A stretch of DNA of 24,075 nucleotides from a virus. The position numbers and the translations under genes are program-made. The stretch lies in IMG/VR virus record IMGVR_UViG_3300024262_000237, positions 1-24,075 of that record; one strand, 5' to 3'. The first letter of the stretch is position 1, and every line of letters starts with the position of its first letter. Of the stretch, positions 1-7,273 are shown piece by piece. The notes beneath the pieces are model-generated. The model ran no database searches and had not been told where the DNA came from. It saw only the letters and a list, made by a program, of their open reading frames with translations.

Positions 1-1836
1 ACAACTAAAAAGCTCACTAAAGAGCAGATGGTTAGATTAACTAAGACTTTTGAAGCTAACTTCACAGGTAAAAGACAACACCACAAAACACTTGTCCTTC
101 CAGAAGGAATGAAATATAACATCATAGAACAAAGTCCTGTAGACTCATCCTTGATTGAGTTTTCAAAGACTAATAAGGAACCAATACTTTCAGCTTATAA
201 TGTTCCTCCGATTAAAGTAGGACTTCTGGATGGTGCTACGTTTGCTAATGCTTTAATTCAAAACAAAACATATTATGTAGATACTATTATGCCTTTAACT
301 ACTTTGATTGAACAGGCAATAAATAAATCAGAGTCCATCTTAAAGTCTGCAAGAGGAATGAGGTTTAAGTTTGATTTTTCTCAAATTGAATCTCTTCAAG
401 AAGACTTTAAGGCCAAAGCTGATTCTGCTAAGTCTATGTTAGATTCTGGTATGACTATTAATGAGGTTAGAGAACAAGTTTGGGAACTTCCTGCACTTGA
501 AGGTGGAGACACTACTCCTGCTTTATCTGCTCCATCTGTGCCAAATCTATTTAGCTTAATGGCTCCACAGGGAGAACAAAAAGTAGACACAGCAAATGCT
601 CAAAACGATACAGGTGTCATTACAGATATAGTTCCTACAGAAGCTTCTTTTGAATCTAGAGTTGCTCAATTAATTATGCAAGCTATTACAGAAGGTTTAG
701 ATGTTGGTGTCGCTACTGAAAGAGCAATAATGCAGGCCCTTCAAGAAGGATTCATTCCAACTCCATTAGCTCCTAAAGAGGAAGAGGAAGATAAAGCTGC
801 TGGACATATTCATATTAGTGCAACTGGAAATAAAACAGGACCATCAGTTATTATTGGAGAAGAGAAACTTCATTATCATGTGTTATATAATGATACAGGA
901 GAAGAGTTAGGTCGCACATCCTCAGATAAAGAGGAACCAAGACATACCCATACAGACACAACAGGAACAACTACAGGTCCTAGATCGTCTAAGTTTATTC
1001 CTGCTCCTTTTTCAAAAGAAGTTCTTCAAAACTACGCAAAGGCGGTTTCAGGCGACGGTGTTTCTGAGATGCTTGAAGAAAGGAAAAAAGAGTATTTCAA
1101 CTTTATGAAGAGATTAGAAAGTTTTATAATCAAGAAGATTAAAAAGAAAGCTTATAAAAAAGGTTACAGTTTTAGAATTAAAGCAGATCTTCCTGATGCT
1201 AAAGATTTGGAGACTTTTATTGCAGAGGAATCTGAAAGAATATCTGAATCACTCTTTAAAGCTACTAAATATGGATATAAAACAAATATACCTACAAGAA
1301 CCTTAGTGTTTCCAAACGAAGAAGCTAATGCTATTCTCAAGAAGATATCCACAAGGAACGTTACCTCTGTAACTAAAACAAGCTTAAGTCAATTGAAAAA
1401 CATTATAACTTCTACTGCAGCTGATCAAGCCTCTGTAAGTGAATTAGCTTCAAGAATAGAAGACGCATTTGATGGTATCGCTAGAAGTAAAGCAGAAACA
1501 ATTGCAAGAACAGAGACACTAACTGCCGTATCTATAGGACAAGATTTAAAGACAAGTAATTTTAAAACTCAATTTCCTAAAGAATCTAAACAACTAAAGA
1601 GAGTTTGGATCACAGCTAACGATGCTAAGGTTAGAGATAGCCATGACGATTTAGAAGGTGATGTTGTTGAAGTTGGTGAAAAGTTCGCTAACGGTTTAGA
1701 ATATCCAAGAGATCCTAAAGGTGAAGCTAGAGAAGTAATTAACTGTAGATGCAGCTTTATTGACTACTTACCAGAAGATAGTGACGATATATTCTCTATT
1801 TTAACTGGTGGATCTCCATTAGCCAATGACGTGTAA
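1..1836 (+). CDS. Portal (C-terminal part) fused to Mu-F/SPP1 gp7-like head morphogenesis protein; 5' end outside window
   Basis: The reading frame is open from base 1, so the gene begins upstream. The ATG at 28 lies inside a portal-like stretch and is probably not the start. Counting from that ATG, residues 1-105 look like the end of an HK97-type portal: an NFTGKRQHHK-TLVLPEG segment, then EPILSAYNVPP and a terminal helix. Residues about 460-580 are a Mu-F/SPP1-gp7 minor head domain, shown by ARSKAETIARTET, WITANDAKVRDSHDDLEGD and the terminal VINCRCS. Between them are a helical linker and a His-rich patch (H260/H262, H282/H284, H306/H308). The portal forms the DNA-entry vertex, and Mu-F proteins help head assembly or are packaged with DNA. 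The prohead protease gene follows after 47 bases. Identification of the Mu-F domain is firm. The portal part rests on its C-terminal third only. Confidence 0.88.
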   Translation, partial: TTKKLTKEQMVRLTKTFEANFTGKRQHHKTLVLPEGMKYNIIEQSPVDSSLIEFSKTNKEPILSAYNVPPIKVGLLDGATFANALIQNKTYYVDTIMPLTTLIEQAINKSESILKSARGMRFKFDFSQIESLQEDFKAKADSAKSMLDSGMTINEVREQVWELPALEGGDTTPALSAPSVPNLFSLMAPQGEQKVDTANAQNDTGVITDIVPTEASFESRVAQLIMQAITEGLDVGVATERAIMQALQEGFIPTPLAPKEEEEDKAAGHIHISATGNKTGPSVIIGEEKLHYHVLYNDTGEELGRTSSDKEEPRHTHTDTTGTTTGPRSSKFIPAPFSKEVLQNYAKAVSGDGVSEMLEERKKEYFNFMKRLESFIIKKIKKKAYKKGYSFRIKADLPDAKDLETFIAEESERISESLFKATKYGYKTNIPTRTLVFPNEEANAILKKISTRNVTSVTKTSLSQLKNIITSTAADQASVSELASRIEDAFDGIARSKAETIARTETLTAVSIGQDLKTSNFKTQFPKESKQLKRVWITANDAKVRDSHDDLEGDVVEVGEKFANGLEYPRDPKGEAREVINCRCSFIDYLPEDSDDIFSILTGGSPLANDV

Positions 1837-1857
1837 AATAAAAATTTTCAGATGGTA

Positions 1858-1866
1858 ATGTATATA
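1858..1866 (+). promoter_or_regulatory. Candidate intergenic promoter-like motif ATGTATATA
   Basis: This 9-base motif lies in the 47-base gap before the protease gene. The same or a near-identical motif appears in four other intergenic gaps here. TATATA could serve as a -10 element, but no convincing -35 is visible. The RBS of the next gene (GAGAGG) starts only a few bases downstream, so any leader would be very short. Weak call, based only on recurrence. Confidence 0.22.
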
Positions 1867-1883
1867 GAACATGAGAGGTAAAC

Positions 1884-2573
1884 ATGACAAAAAAATATAA
1901 TATTAGACAGTCTAAGCGTGTCCAAGATGAATCAAAGATTAAGACTTTAACTTGCTCTGTTGATTGGGACACAAAAACAATCACAAAAGACGCTTCAGGC
2001 AATATGTTCATTGAAGGTTGGGCCAATACTGCTGATAAAGATAGAATTGGAGACGTCGTTCTTCCTTCTGCCTTCGCAGGAACCATGAAAGAGTATATGG
2101 AAAACCCTATAATGTTATACCAACACGATTGGGACAACGTTGCTGGAAATATTGTTGATTACAAGATAGTTGATGATGAGAATGAAAAAATAAATGGCCT
2201 TTGGGTTAAATGTAAGGTTTCAAACGCTAAAGACGTTGAGGATGTTAGAACTAAGATCAAAGAAGGTTCTCTAAAAACATTCTCAATAGGTTATAATGAA
2301 ATCGATTCAGATTTTGATAAAGAAACAAATACAAACGTAGTTAAAGAGCTTGAGTTGCTTGAAATCTCAATAGTAACTATACCATGTAACCCTTTTGCTA
2401 AGTTTGGTGTTTCTGGAGAAGAAGAAAAGAAAGACGACTACTCAGCGACTAAGGTTACTCCAGAGCTTTTATCGTTTGTTTCTGACGCTCTTAAAGAACT
2501 AAAAGATATAAATGATATTGATGGTGATTTCTTAAAAGAGATTATCGATATTTATAATGGTAACGAAGAATAA
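1884..2573 (+). CDS. HK97-type prohead protease (peptidase family U35)
   Basis: This serine protease matures the procapsid by cleaving scaffold or capsid N-termini, then itself, inside the prohead. The 229-residue length is usual for the family. Visible motifs are FIEGWANTADKDRIGDVV with PSAF (residues about 42-64), LYQHDW with the expected catalytic His81, LKTFSIGY with the expected nucleophile Ser134, and ELLEISIVTIPCNP (157-170), the family's conserved C-terminal block. The last 55 residues are acidic and helical and may be a self-cleaved tail. The start is the ATG at 1884 behind GAGAGG. The position between portal/Mu-F and capsid matches HK97-like phages. The protease substrates are inferred: the acidic protein at 2590 and the capsid N-terminus. 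Confidence 0.93.
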   Translation: MTKKYNIRQSKRVQDESKIKTLTCSVDWDTKTITKDASGNMFIEGWANTADKDRIGDVVLPSAFAGTMKEYMENPIMLYQHDWDNVAGNIVDYKIVDDENEKINGLWVKCKVSNAKDVEDVRTKIKEGSLKTFSIGYNEIDSDFDKETNTNVVKELELLEISIVTIPCNPFAKFGVSGEEEKKDDYSATKVTPELLSFVSDALKELKDINDIDGDFLKEIIDIYNGNEE

Positions 2574-2589
2574 TTTTAAGGAGATAATT

Positions 2590-3156
2590 ATGACTATTAA
2601 AACTAAAGGCCTAACAAAAAAACAAGTAATCGCTAAACTCAGATCTAAGTCTGTTAAAGTAGAAGAAACTGAAGCCGAAAAAGAAGCTCGTGAAGCTGCT
2701 GAAGCAAAAGCTAAAGAAGAAGAAGAGGCGAAAGCTAAAGAAGAAGAAGCAAAAAAAGAAAAACCAGAAGGTGAAGAAGAAAAACCTGTTGAAGAAGAAG
2801 AAAAACAAGAAGAGGAAGAAGGAACAACTATAGACCTTGCTATGGTTATGGAAACTTTAACTGCACTTGGAGAGCAAGTAAACCTTATCTCTGAGGGCCT
2901 TGCACTTGTTCTTGAATCTGCTGGTCTTATGGAATCTGAAATGTCAGAAGAAGAAAGTGAAGAAGATAAAGAAAAGCCTGCTGATGAAGAAGAAAAGCCT
3001 GCAGAAGAAGAGGAAATGGAAGAGGAAGAAAAAGAGGAAGAAAAAGAAGAGTGTGATAAAGAAGAAGACGAAGAAAAAACTATTGATGATATGACAGAAG
3101 AAGAAGCAGCGGTTGCTCTTCAAGCAACAATAGATGAACTTGAGAAACTTGGATAA
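2590..3156 (+). CDS. Highly acidic Glu/Lys-rich protein, scaffold-like
   Basis: The ATG at 2590 is chosen over an in-frame ATG at 2557 because it follows AAGGAG with correct spacing, while the earlier one lies inside the protease gene. The product is 188 residues. It has two low-complexity Glu/Lys blocks (about residues 30-75 and 118-165) around a hydrophobic helical stretch (TTIDLAMVMETLTALGEQ and onward, about 77-110), and ends in another helix. No recognised domain is present. Its place between protease and major capsid genes is where many phages encode a scaffold, so an assembly scaffold removed by the protease is the best inference. An internal head protein is the alternative. The GAAGAA-rich coding strand produces long Phe-rich frames on the other strand, which are artefacts. 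A terminator follows 33 bases after the stop. Confidence 0.7.
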   Translation: MTIKTKGLTKKQVIAKLRSKSVKVEETEAEKEAREAAEAKAKEEEEAKAKEEEAKKEKPEGEEEKPVEEEEKQEEEEGTTIDLAMVMETLTALGEQVNLISEGLALVLESAGLMESEMSEEESEEDKEKPADEEEKPAEEEEMEEEEKEEEKEECDKEEDEEKTIDDMTEEEAAVALQATIDELEKLG

Positions 3157-3189
3157 CAAGTAGAAAGTTTCAATATTTTAAACCAAATT

Positions 3190-3218
3190 AAAGGCTTCTT
3201 TATAGAGGCCTTTTTTTT
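3190..3218 (+). terminator. Rho-independent terminator after the head-assembly genes
   Basis: A 9-bp stem (AAAGGCTTC at 3190-3198 with GAGGCCTTT at 3205-3213, one G-T wobble) closes a 6-base loop and runs into eight Ts at 3211-3218. It separates the portal/protease/scaffold-like genes from the capsid gene. Confidence 0.85.
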
Positions 3219-3240
3219 ACCAAATTTTCCTATTGGTAAA
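3216..3240. promoter_or_regulatory. 8-bp inverted repeat, operator-like or second hairpin
   Basis: TTTACCAA (3216-3223) and TTGGTAAA (3233-3240) are perfect inverted arms separated by 9 bases. They overlap the T-run of the terminator and end where the ATGTATATA motif begins. A shorter palindrome with the same core, TGGTATAGTACCA (3257-3269), follows. They could be a protein-binding site controlling capsid transcription or an RNA hairpin. There is no direct evidence for either. Confidence 0.3.
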
Positions 3241-3248
3241 TGTATATA
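3240..3248 (+). promoter_or_regulatory. Candidate promoter-like motif ATGTATATA upstream of the capsid gene
   Basis: The motif lies between the terminator at 3190 and the capsid GTG at 3301, 61 bases upstream. Because a terminator precedes the capsid gene, a promoter in this gap is expected, and this is the best recurring candidate. No clear -35 is seen. Confidence 0.3.
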
Positions 3249-3300
3249 ACTTTCGTTGGTATAGTACCATTTAATATTAATATAAATAAAGGAGAGCGCC

Positions 3301-4674
3301 GTGGAATTAAAAGAGCTTCTTAAAAAGTCTCGAGAAGAACTGGCCAAAAAGAAAGCTGCTCGTGTAGCAGTTTCTCAAAAGACAGTTGTTCCCACAAAAA
3401 AAATTAAAGGTAGTAAACCTGAAGCTCTTGTTAAGAACCTCAAGAAATGGGGTGTAAAATCGCTTAACGAGTTGCTCAGAGTTAACACTGCAGAGAAAAA
3501 GTTTGCCTATCTTGGTAATGATTCAATTGCTATTGTTAAGCAATTGAAAGAAGACGTTGACGTCTGTGTTCTTACCGAAAAGATTCTAGGCATTCCTGTA
3601 AAAGATCAAAAGTATTTTCAAGAAAACTGTGAGTTTACTTTGAAAGCACTTGGTATCGAATCAGGTGATGATGGTTTCGAGTGGATCCCAACTATTGTTG
3701 CAGATTCATATATTGATGAATTTAATCTAGACAGAAAAGTTTCAGGACTATTCTTCGAAGTTAAAATGCCTTCAAATCCTTATAAATGGCCAGTTCTAAC
3801 TAACGGTGCAATTGCTCGTAGAGTTGGACAAGCTTCTGCTATTAATAAGCAAGTTTTCAAAACAGATAACACAATTCAATTTGACGCTGAAAAGCTAGCT
3901 GGTCGTTATGAACTTCCAGAAGAATTGAATGAAGATTCAGCTCCTGACGTAGTTAAAGCTATTCGTCAAGAATTGATGGAAGGTCAAGAAAAAGCAATGG
4001 AAATTGCAATTCTTGAAGGTGACACTGCTGGAACAATGCATGTGCTTACACAACTTCCAGATGAGCTTCCTACAGTAACTATTGCATCTATTGCTGCTGC
4101 TACTCCAGAAACTGCATTTGACGGACTTAGACTTCGTATTTTAAATGCAAACGCTGTTGTTGCAGGACAAGCTGCTGTTAATGCTGGTGGAGCCGCTGTA
4201 TCTGAAACAGAACTTAACGGTGCTCGTGGAAAAATGGGTAAATATGGTGTTGATCCTAGTCAATTGGCTATTATCGCAGGACCTAAAGTTTACAACCAAA
4301 TGCTTCTTCTTGACGACGTTCGTACAATCGAACAATACGGTGGTCAAGCAACTGTTCTTACAGGTGAATTGGCAAAATACGAAGGTATGCCAGTTATCGT
4401 ATCAGAATATTTGAGAGAAGACCTTGCAGCTACTGGTAAAAACGCGTTGATTACAGATGCTACTGGTTCTATTATCTTTGTTAATAGAAAAAGATGGTTT
4501 ACTGGTCTACGTAGAGCTGTTCAAATGAGAATTGAAAGAAACAAGACAGAATTTGATGTTCTTGATATGGTTTCATTCTCAAGAAAAGCTTTCCAAGCTG
4601 TTCTTAAGGTTGATGGATCAAACTATGCTTCTGAGTCTTCAGCAGCTATGGTTTACAACATCGGTGGACTATAA
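3301..4674 (+). CDS. HK97-fold major capsid protein
   Basis: This is the main shell protein of the head, 457 residues. The N-terminus (MELKELLKKSREELAKKKAA, then a basic helical stretch to about residue 120) resembles the delta domain that acts as built-in scaffold in HK97 and is removed by the protease. From about residue 125 the mature fold follows: GFEWIPTIVADSYIDEFNL, FFEVKMPSNPYKWPV (N-arm/E-loop region), an A-domain core with LAIIAGPKVYNQML, and the typical C-terminal ending ITDATGSIIFVNRKRWFTG followed by FSRKAFQAV. The start is GTG at 3301 behind AAGGAG. The gene stands alone between terminators at 3190 and 4710, fitting separate high expression. The cleavage site is not identifiable by eye. 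Confidence 0.92.
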   Translation: MELKELLKKSREELAKKKAARVAVSQKTVVPTKKIKGSKPEALVKNLKKWGVKSLNELLRVNTAEKKFAYLGNDSIAIVKQLKEDVDVCVLTEKILGIPVKDQKYFQENCEFTLKALGIESGDDGFEWIPTIVADSYIDEFNLDRKVSGLFFEVKMPSNPYKWPVLTNGAIARRVGQASAINKQVFKTDNTIQFDAEKLAGRYELPEELNEDSAPDVVKAIRQELMEGQEKAMEIAILEGDTAGTMHVLTQLPDELPTVTIASIAAATPETAFDGLRLRILNANAVVAGQAAVNAGGAAVSETELNGARGKMGKYGVDPSQLAIIAGPKVYNQMLLLDDVRTIEQYGGQATVLTGELAKYEGMPVIVSEYLREDLAATGKNALITDATGSIIFVNRKRWFTGLRRAVQMRIERNKTEFDVLDMVSFSRKAFQAVLKVDGSNYASESSAAMVYNIGGL

Positions 4675-4709
4675 GAAATTAAGTTAAAAGCTTAAATTTT
4701 TAATAACGA

Positions 4710-4736
4710 GGGCTGGTGTAATATCCAGCCCTTTTT
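4710..4736 (+). terminator. Rho-independent terminator after the capsid gene
   Basis: A perfect 7-bp GC-rich stem, GGGCTGG (4710-4716) with CCAGCCC (4725-4731), has an 8-base loop and five Ts (4732-4736). Only 16 bases separate the T-run from the next start codon, and the RBS lies in those bases. The next gene therefore has no room for its own promoter and probably depends on read-through. Confidence 0.9.
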
Positions 4737-4752
4737 ATCTTAAGGAGATTGT

Positions 4753-5013
4753 ATGTATCTAATAGTAAAAGCAAATCCAGAAAAAGCAAAAGAACTTTTA
4801 AAAACAAACAGAACATACGAGATAGGCGATAAAATAACAGGTGATGTTTTAATGATATCTAAATTGGCTAATAAAAACAAAGATGTGTTTGAGTTAGGTG
4901 GAGTTGAAAAAGTAGAACCTAAAGAGTCAAAGCCTAGAGGAAAAAGCAAACAAAGAAGAAAGTTTGGTCCTAAACAAGACAAAATGTTTGATGGAGATGT
5001 GAAGTCTAAATAA
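4753..5013 (+). CDS. Small lysine-rich protein of unknown function
   Basis: An 86-residue product starting at ATG 4753 behind AAGGAG. Residues 1-50 look like a small mixed alpha/beta domain (MYLIVKANPEKAKELL, then TYEIGDKITGDVLMISKL). The C-terminal 35 residues are strongly basic and probably disordered (RGKSKQRRKFG). Not recognised. Lying directly after the capsid terminator, it is likely a minor head or decoration-related protein expressed at lower level than the capsid. The basic tail could contact DNA or the acidic scaffold-like protein, which is inference. It resembles the gene at 11679 in size and Lys-rich tail, but no clear sequence similarity is visible. Confidence 0.6.
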   Translation: MYLIVKANPEKAKELLKTNRTYEIGDKITGDVLMISKLANKNKDVFELGGVEKVEPKESKPRGKSKQRRKFGPKQDKMFDGDVKSK

Positions 5014-5022
5014 GGACTAACA

Positions 5023-5871
5023 GTGACTGAAAGAAGTAAAGTTCAGATACATAATTCAAAGACGATCTTTCCTAGAAAGATCTATTCTAGTTTAGAAACA
5101 AAATATTTAGATATAAAGAATGGCGCTAGAATAGTTTTTACTATGTATGTCTATTCAATAGACCCTGGCGCAACAGTAACCGCAAAAGTCAAGACCTCTT
5201 TTTCTGAAGAGATGCCTTTTTGTGAAGTGTTAACACTGTCTTCTGATTCTGTTAAACATGTTAAAGGAGTCTTATCAGATTTCCATAACTTTATAGATAT
5301 AGACTTAGAAGTAGTTGGTGGAAACGCAGAAGTAATTCTAGGTATAAACGTATTTGACAATGCTTTAACTACAAGGATTGAGAATGCGGAAATATCTGTA
5401 GATCTTAACCATGATCTTCAACCTAATGGTGAATATGACTCTGTTAGGGTTGGAGATGGCACAGATGAATTAGAAATAAATCCAGATGGCTCAATAAACG
5501 TCAATATAGTAAATACCTTAGTGACGCCTGAAGTTGTAAAACCAATCTTTAATAAGATAACTAATCTTGTTGATTCTATACGTACCTCAGTTGTTTCACA
5601 TACCGCTGCGATTGGCAAAGAGACGTACCTGCAGTTTATATCTGTTAGCGGAAACAATATTGCAGACTACGAATTAGAAATTAATGGATCAGTAATAGAC
5701 GAAAGAAACACATACTTTGGAGGACCTTTATCTGAGCAGTTTGACTTTGCGTCATATTCAGAGAGTGGAATGTTAATCACTCCAGGTGAAAAAATAGAAG
5801 TATTTGTTACTCATTATAGAACAGAGGTAGGAGATTTTACATCTCGTATCCAAATATTAGAAATTGGATAA
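5023..5871 (+). CDS. Beta-rich probable virion protein, head decoration or fibre
   Basis: A 282-residue product with a GTG start at 5023 and an AAGGA-type site upstream. The first half (to about residue 130) alternates short strands and is Ser/Val-rich. A VRVGDGTDELEINPDG segment with INVNIV (about 141-162) is a style of strand-turn seen in phage structural proteins. A helix (PIFNKITNLVDSIRT, 175-189) leads to a C-terminal beta domain (YLQFISVSGNNIADYELEI to the end). No signal peptide, membrane segment or catalytic motif is seen. First of a run of beta-rich genes after the capsid, so a surface decoration or head fibre is the best guess. Family not recognised. Confidence 0.55.
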   Translation: MTERSKVQIHNSKTIFPRKIYSSLETKYLDIKNGARIVFTMYVYSIDPGATVTAKVKTSFSEEMPFCEVLTLSSDSVKHVKGVLSDFHNFIDIDLEVVGGNAEVILGINVFDNALTTRIENAEISVDLNHDLQPNGEYDSVRVGDGTDELEINPDGSINVNIVNTLVTPEVVKPIFNKITNLVDSIRTSVVSHTAAIGKETYLQFISVSGNNIADYELEINGSVIDERNTYFGGPLSEQFDFASYSESGMLITPGEKIEVFVTHYRTEVGDFTSRIQILEIG

Positions 5872-5896
5872 TTGTAAAATACCATTAGGAGATAAT

Positions 5897-6079
5897 ATGA
5901 GCTTATTAGAAACAAAAAAGAAAAATGCTGAAATAATGAGAATGAGATCTAATATTATGGACGCTGAAGTTCAAATAGAAGAACGCAAAGAAGAAATTGT
6001 TAGAATTGAAACTAGAATAGAATCATTTAAAGATAGAATCACCACTCTTGAAGAAGAGCTTAACAAAAACAAGGAGTAG
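5897..6079 (+). CDS. Short coiled-coil protein
   Basis: The product is 60 residues from the ATG at 5897, preferred over an upstream in-frame ATG at 5864 because it sits behind TAGGAG and the earlier one lies inside the preceding gene. Nearly the whole length is one charged amphipathic helix (MRSNIMDAEVQIEERKEE, then IETRIESFKDRITTLEEEL) with hydrophobic residues at heptad-like spacing, so a coiled coil is likely. No family is recognised. It may oligomerise or bridge neighbouring virion proteins. The next gene starts 2 bases after its stop. Confidence 0.6.
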   Translation: MSLLETKKKNAEIMRMRSNIMDAEVQIEERKEEIVRIETRIESFKDRITTLEEELNKNKE

Positions 6080-6081
6080 TT

Positions 6082-6888
6082 ATGAGTGACAACAAAAGAG
6101 GCCTTCCAGTTCGGACTCAAGAAGACCCAGATTTAAAATTACAAGTAAAGAATGTTGACTACACAACACCTACGCAAGGTCAAGAAGTTGATACAGACGG
6201 CAATGCCCATGTTGAAATTCATGGAAATGACGCTGCTGGTACAGATAGAGTCGTTGCTTTATCTGAAGAAGGTAGAGTAAATAGTAACGGCGATTATGAT
6301 GTAGCTACAAATACTAAGCCAGCATCTGCATCTCCAATTATGCATGATAGAAAAAGTACAGCAGAAACTCCTAGCGAAACAGATCAGAACCTCAGACAAA
6401 CTGGTATTACGTATGATAATGGCGTCGATGAGACGATTGTAGCTGCTGATGTTGCAATTAGAGATGAAGAAGGTGTTCCTTATTCTAAAGATAATCCACT
6501 TCCAGTTGCTATTGAAGAATCTGAAGGCGATGAAGTTCATGATTATAATGAAGCTGTTGATGTTGTTTCAAATGGCGGAACAGCTACTCATGAATATTCT
6601 GTAGCAAATAATAAAACATTCTTACTAGACCAAGTTCTTGCAGACGCTTCAATGGCTTTCAAAATTGATGTTGAAATTGGTGATGGAGCTGCTGTAGAGA
6701 CTTTTACTAAATTAGCAACAAGGTTTGCTTCTGAGGTAAATGACAATGCTGATATGGAACTAAAGAGACCTAAAAAGGTTGTTGGTACAGTGAACACTAC
6801 TACTGTTAGAGTTACTGTTACGAATAGAGACAAGAACGATGTCCAATCAGTTTACACAACAATTGTTGGTTTATTACACGATTCATAA
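6082..6888 (+). CDS. Beta-rich probable capsid decoration or head-fibre protein
   Basis: 268 residues, ATG 6082 behind AAGGAG. The N-terminal half has a repetitive, extended character: DTDGNAHVEIHGNDAAGTD, ALSEEGRVNSNGDYDVATN, then TKPASASPIMHDR, a style I associate with phage virion surface proteins whose role is not defined. The C-terminal half (about 165-268) reads as a beta-sandwich: EYSVANNKTFLLDQVLADAS, KIDVEIGDG, VVGTVNTTTVRVTVTNRD. No catalytic motif. It follows the coiled-coil gene by 2 bases and is probably translationally coupled to it. Decoration or fibre role is inferred from position and composition only. Confidence 0.55.
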   Translation: MSDNKRGLPVRTQEDPDLKLQVKNVDYTTPTQGQEVDTDGNAHVEIHGNDAAGTDRVVALSEEGRVNSNGDYDVATNTKPASASPIMHDRKSTAETPSETDQNLRQTGITYDNGVDETIVAADVAIRDEEGVPYSKDNPLPVAIEESEGDEVHDYNEAVDVVSNGGTATHEYSVANNKTFLLDQVLADASMAFKIDVEIGDGAAVETFTKLATRFASEVNDNADMELKRPKKVVGTVNTTTVRVTVTNRDKNDVQSVYTTIVGLLHDS

Positions 6889-6898
6889 GGATTAAATC

Positions 6899-7273
6899 AT
6901 GGGTGACGTGAGTAGAGATAGATCCAGTCAATCAACTAGGGTGACTAATTCAGAAGAAACTAATATTACTAAGGTTAGTTCTGATGGTGAATTTTCTATT
7001 CGCGATACCCACGATAACGGTGGATTAGATACTGTTTTAAATTTAACAACTACTCCTCAAGAAGGTAAAGTAGGTGCTACTGTTAAAGCTAATAGAAAAT
7101 ATGTAATTATGGAAGCTTTAGATAAAAATATAAAATGGGGATTTGATGTCTCCTCTCAAAGTTTTGATTTATTTAAAAGTCAACTAATAATGGTTCCTCT
7201 TGGTGAAAACACTGAAGTTTGGTTTAAAATGTCTACTGGAACTGGAGACGTTGCTTTTGGGGAGTTAAGCTAA
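6899..7273 (+). CDS. Small beta-rich probable virion protein
   Basis: 124 residues from ATG 6899. The first 35 residues are polar and Ser/Thr-rich (SRDRSSQSTRVTNSEETN). A compact C-terminal region follows (about 55-124) with strands around KYVIMEALDKNIKWGF, LIMVPLGENTEVWFKMS and DVAFGEL. No recognised domain or signal peptide. Its stop TAA shares a base with the next ATG (TAATG at 7271-7275), so the two are translationally coupled. Likely part of the same virion assembly as its neighbours. Confidence 0.55.
   Translation: MGDVSRDRSSQSTRVTNSEETNITKVSSDGEFSIRDTHDNGGLDTVLNLTTTPQEGKVGATVKANRKYVIMEALDKNIKWGFDVSSQSFDLFKSQLIMVPLGENTEVWFKMSTGTGDVAFGELS

Noticed and set aside
28-30. ATG at 28 as the true start of the first gene
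   Set aside because: The frame is open back to base 1 and the following residues look like the inside of a portal domain, so the start is probably upstream.
2611-3159. Long Phe-rich open frames on the - strand opposite the acidic protein
   Set aside because: They are the reverse complement of GAAGAA/AAAGAA repeats. They have no RBS and no plausible protein character.
3281-3288. TATAAATA, like a T4 late promoter, before the capsid gene (also at 8499 and 19524)
   Set aside because: At 3281 a start would fall on or after the RBS, and 8499 lies inside the small peptide frame. Such octamers are easily found by chance in AT-rich DNA.
4145-4414. 89-codon + strand frame inside the capsid gene
   Set aside because: It lies in another frame of a firmly identified gene, has no RBS, and its product is low-complexity Leu/Gln/Val.
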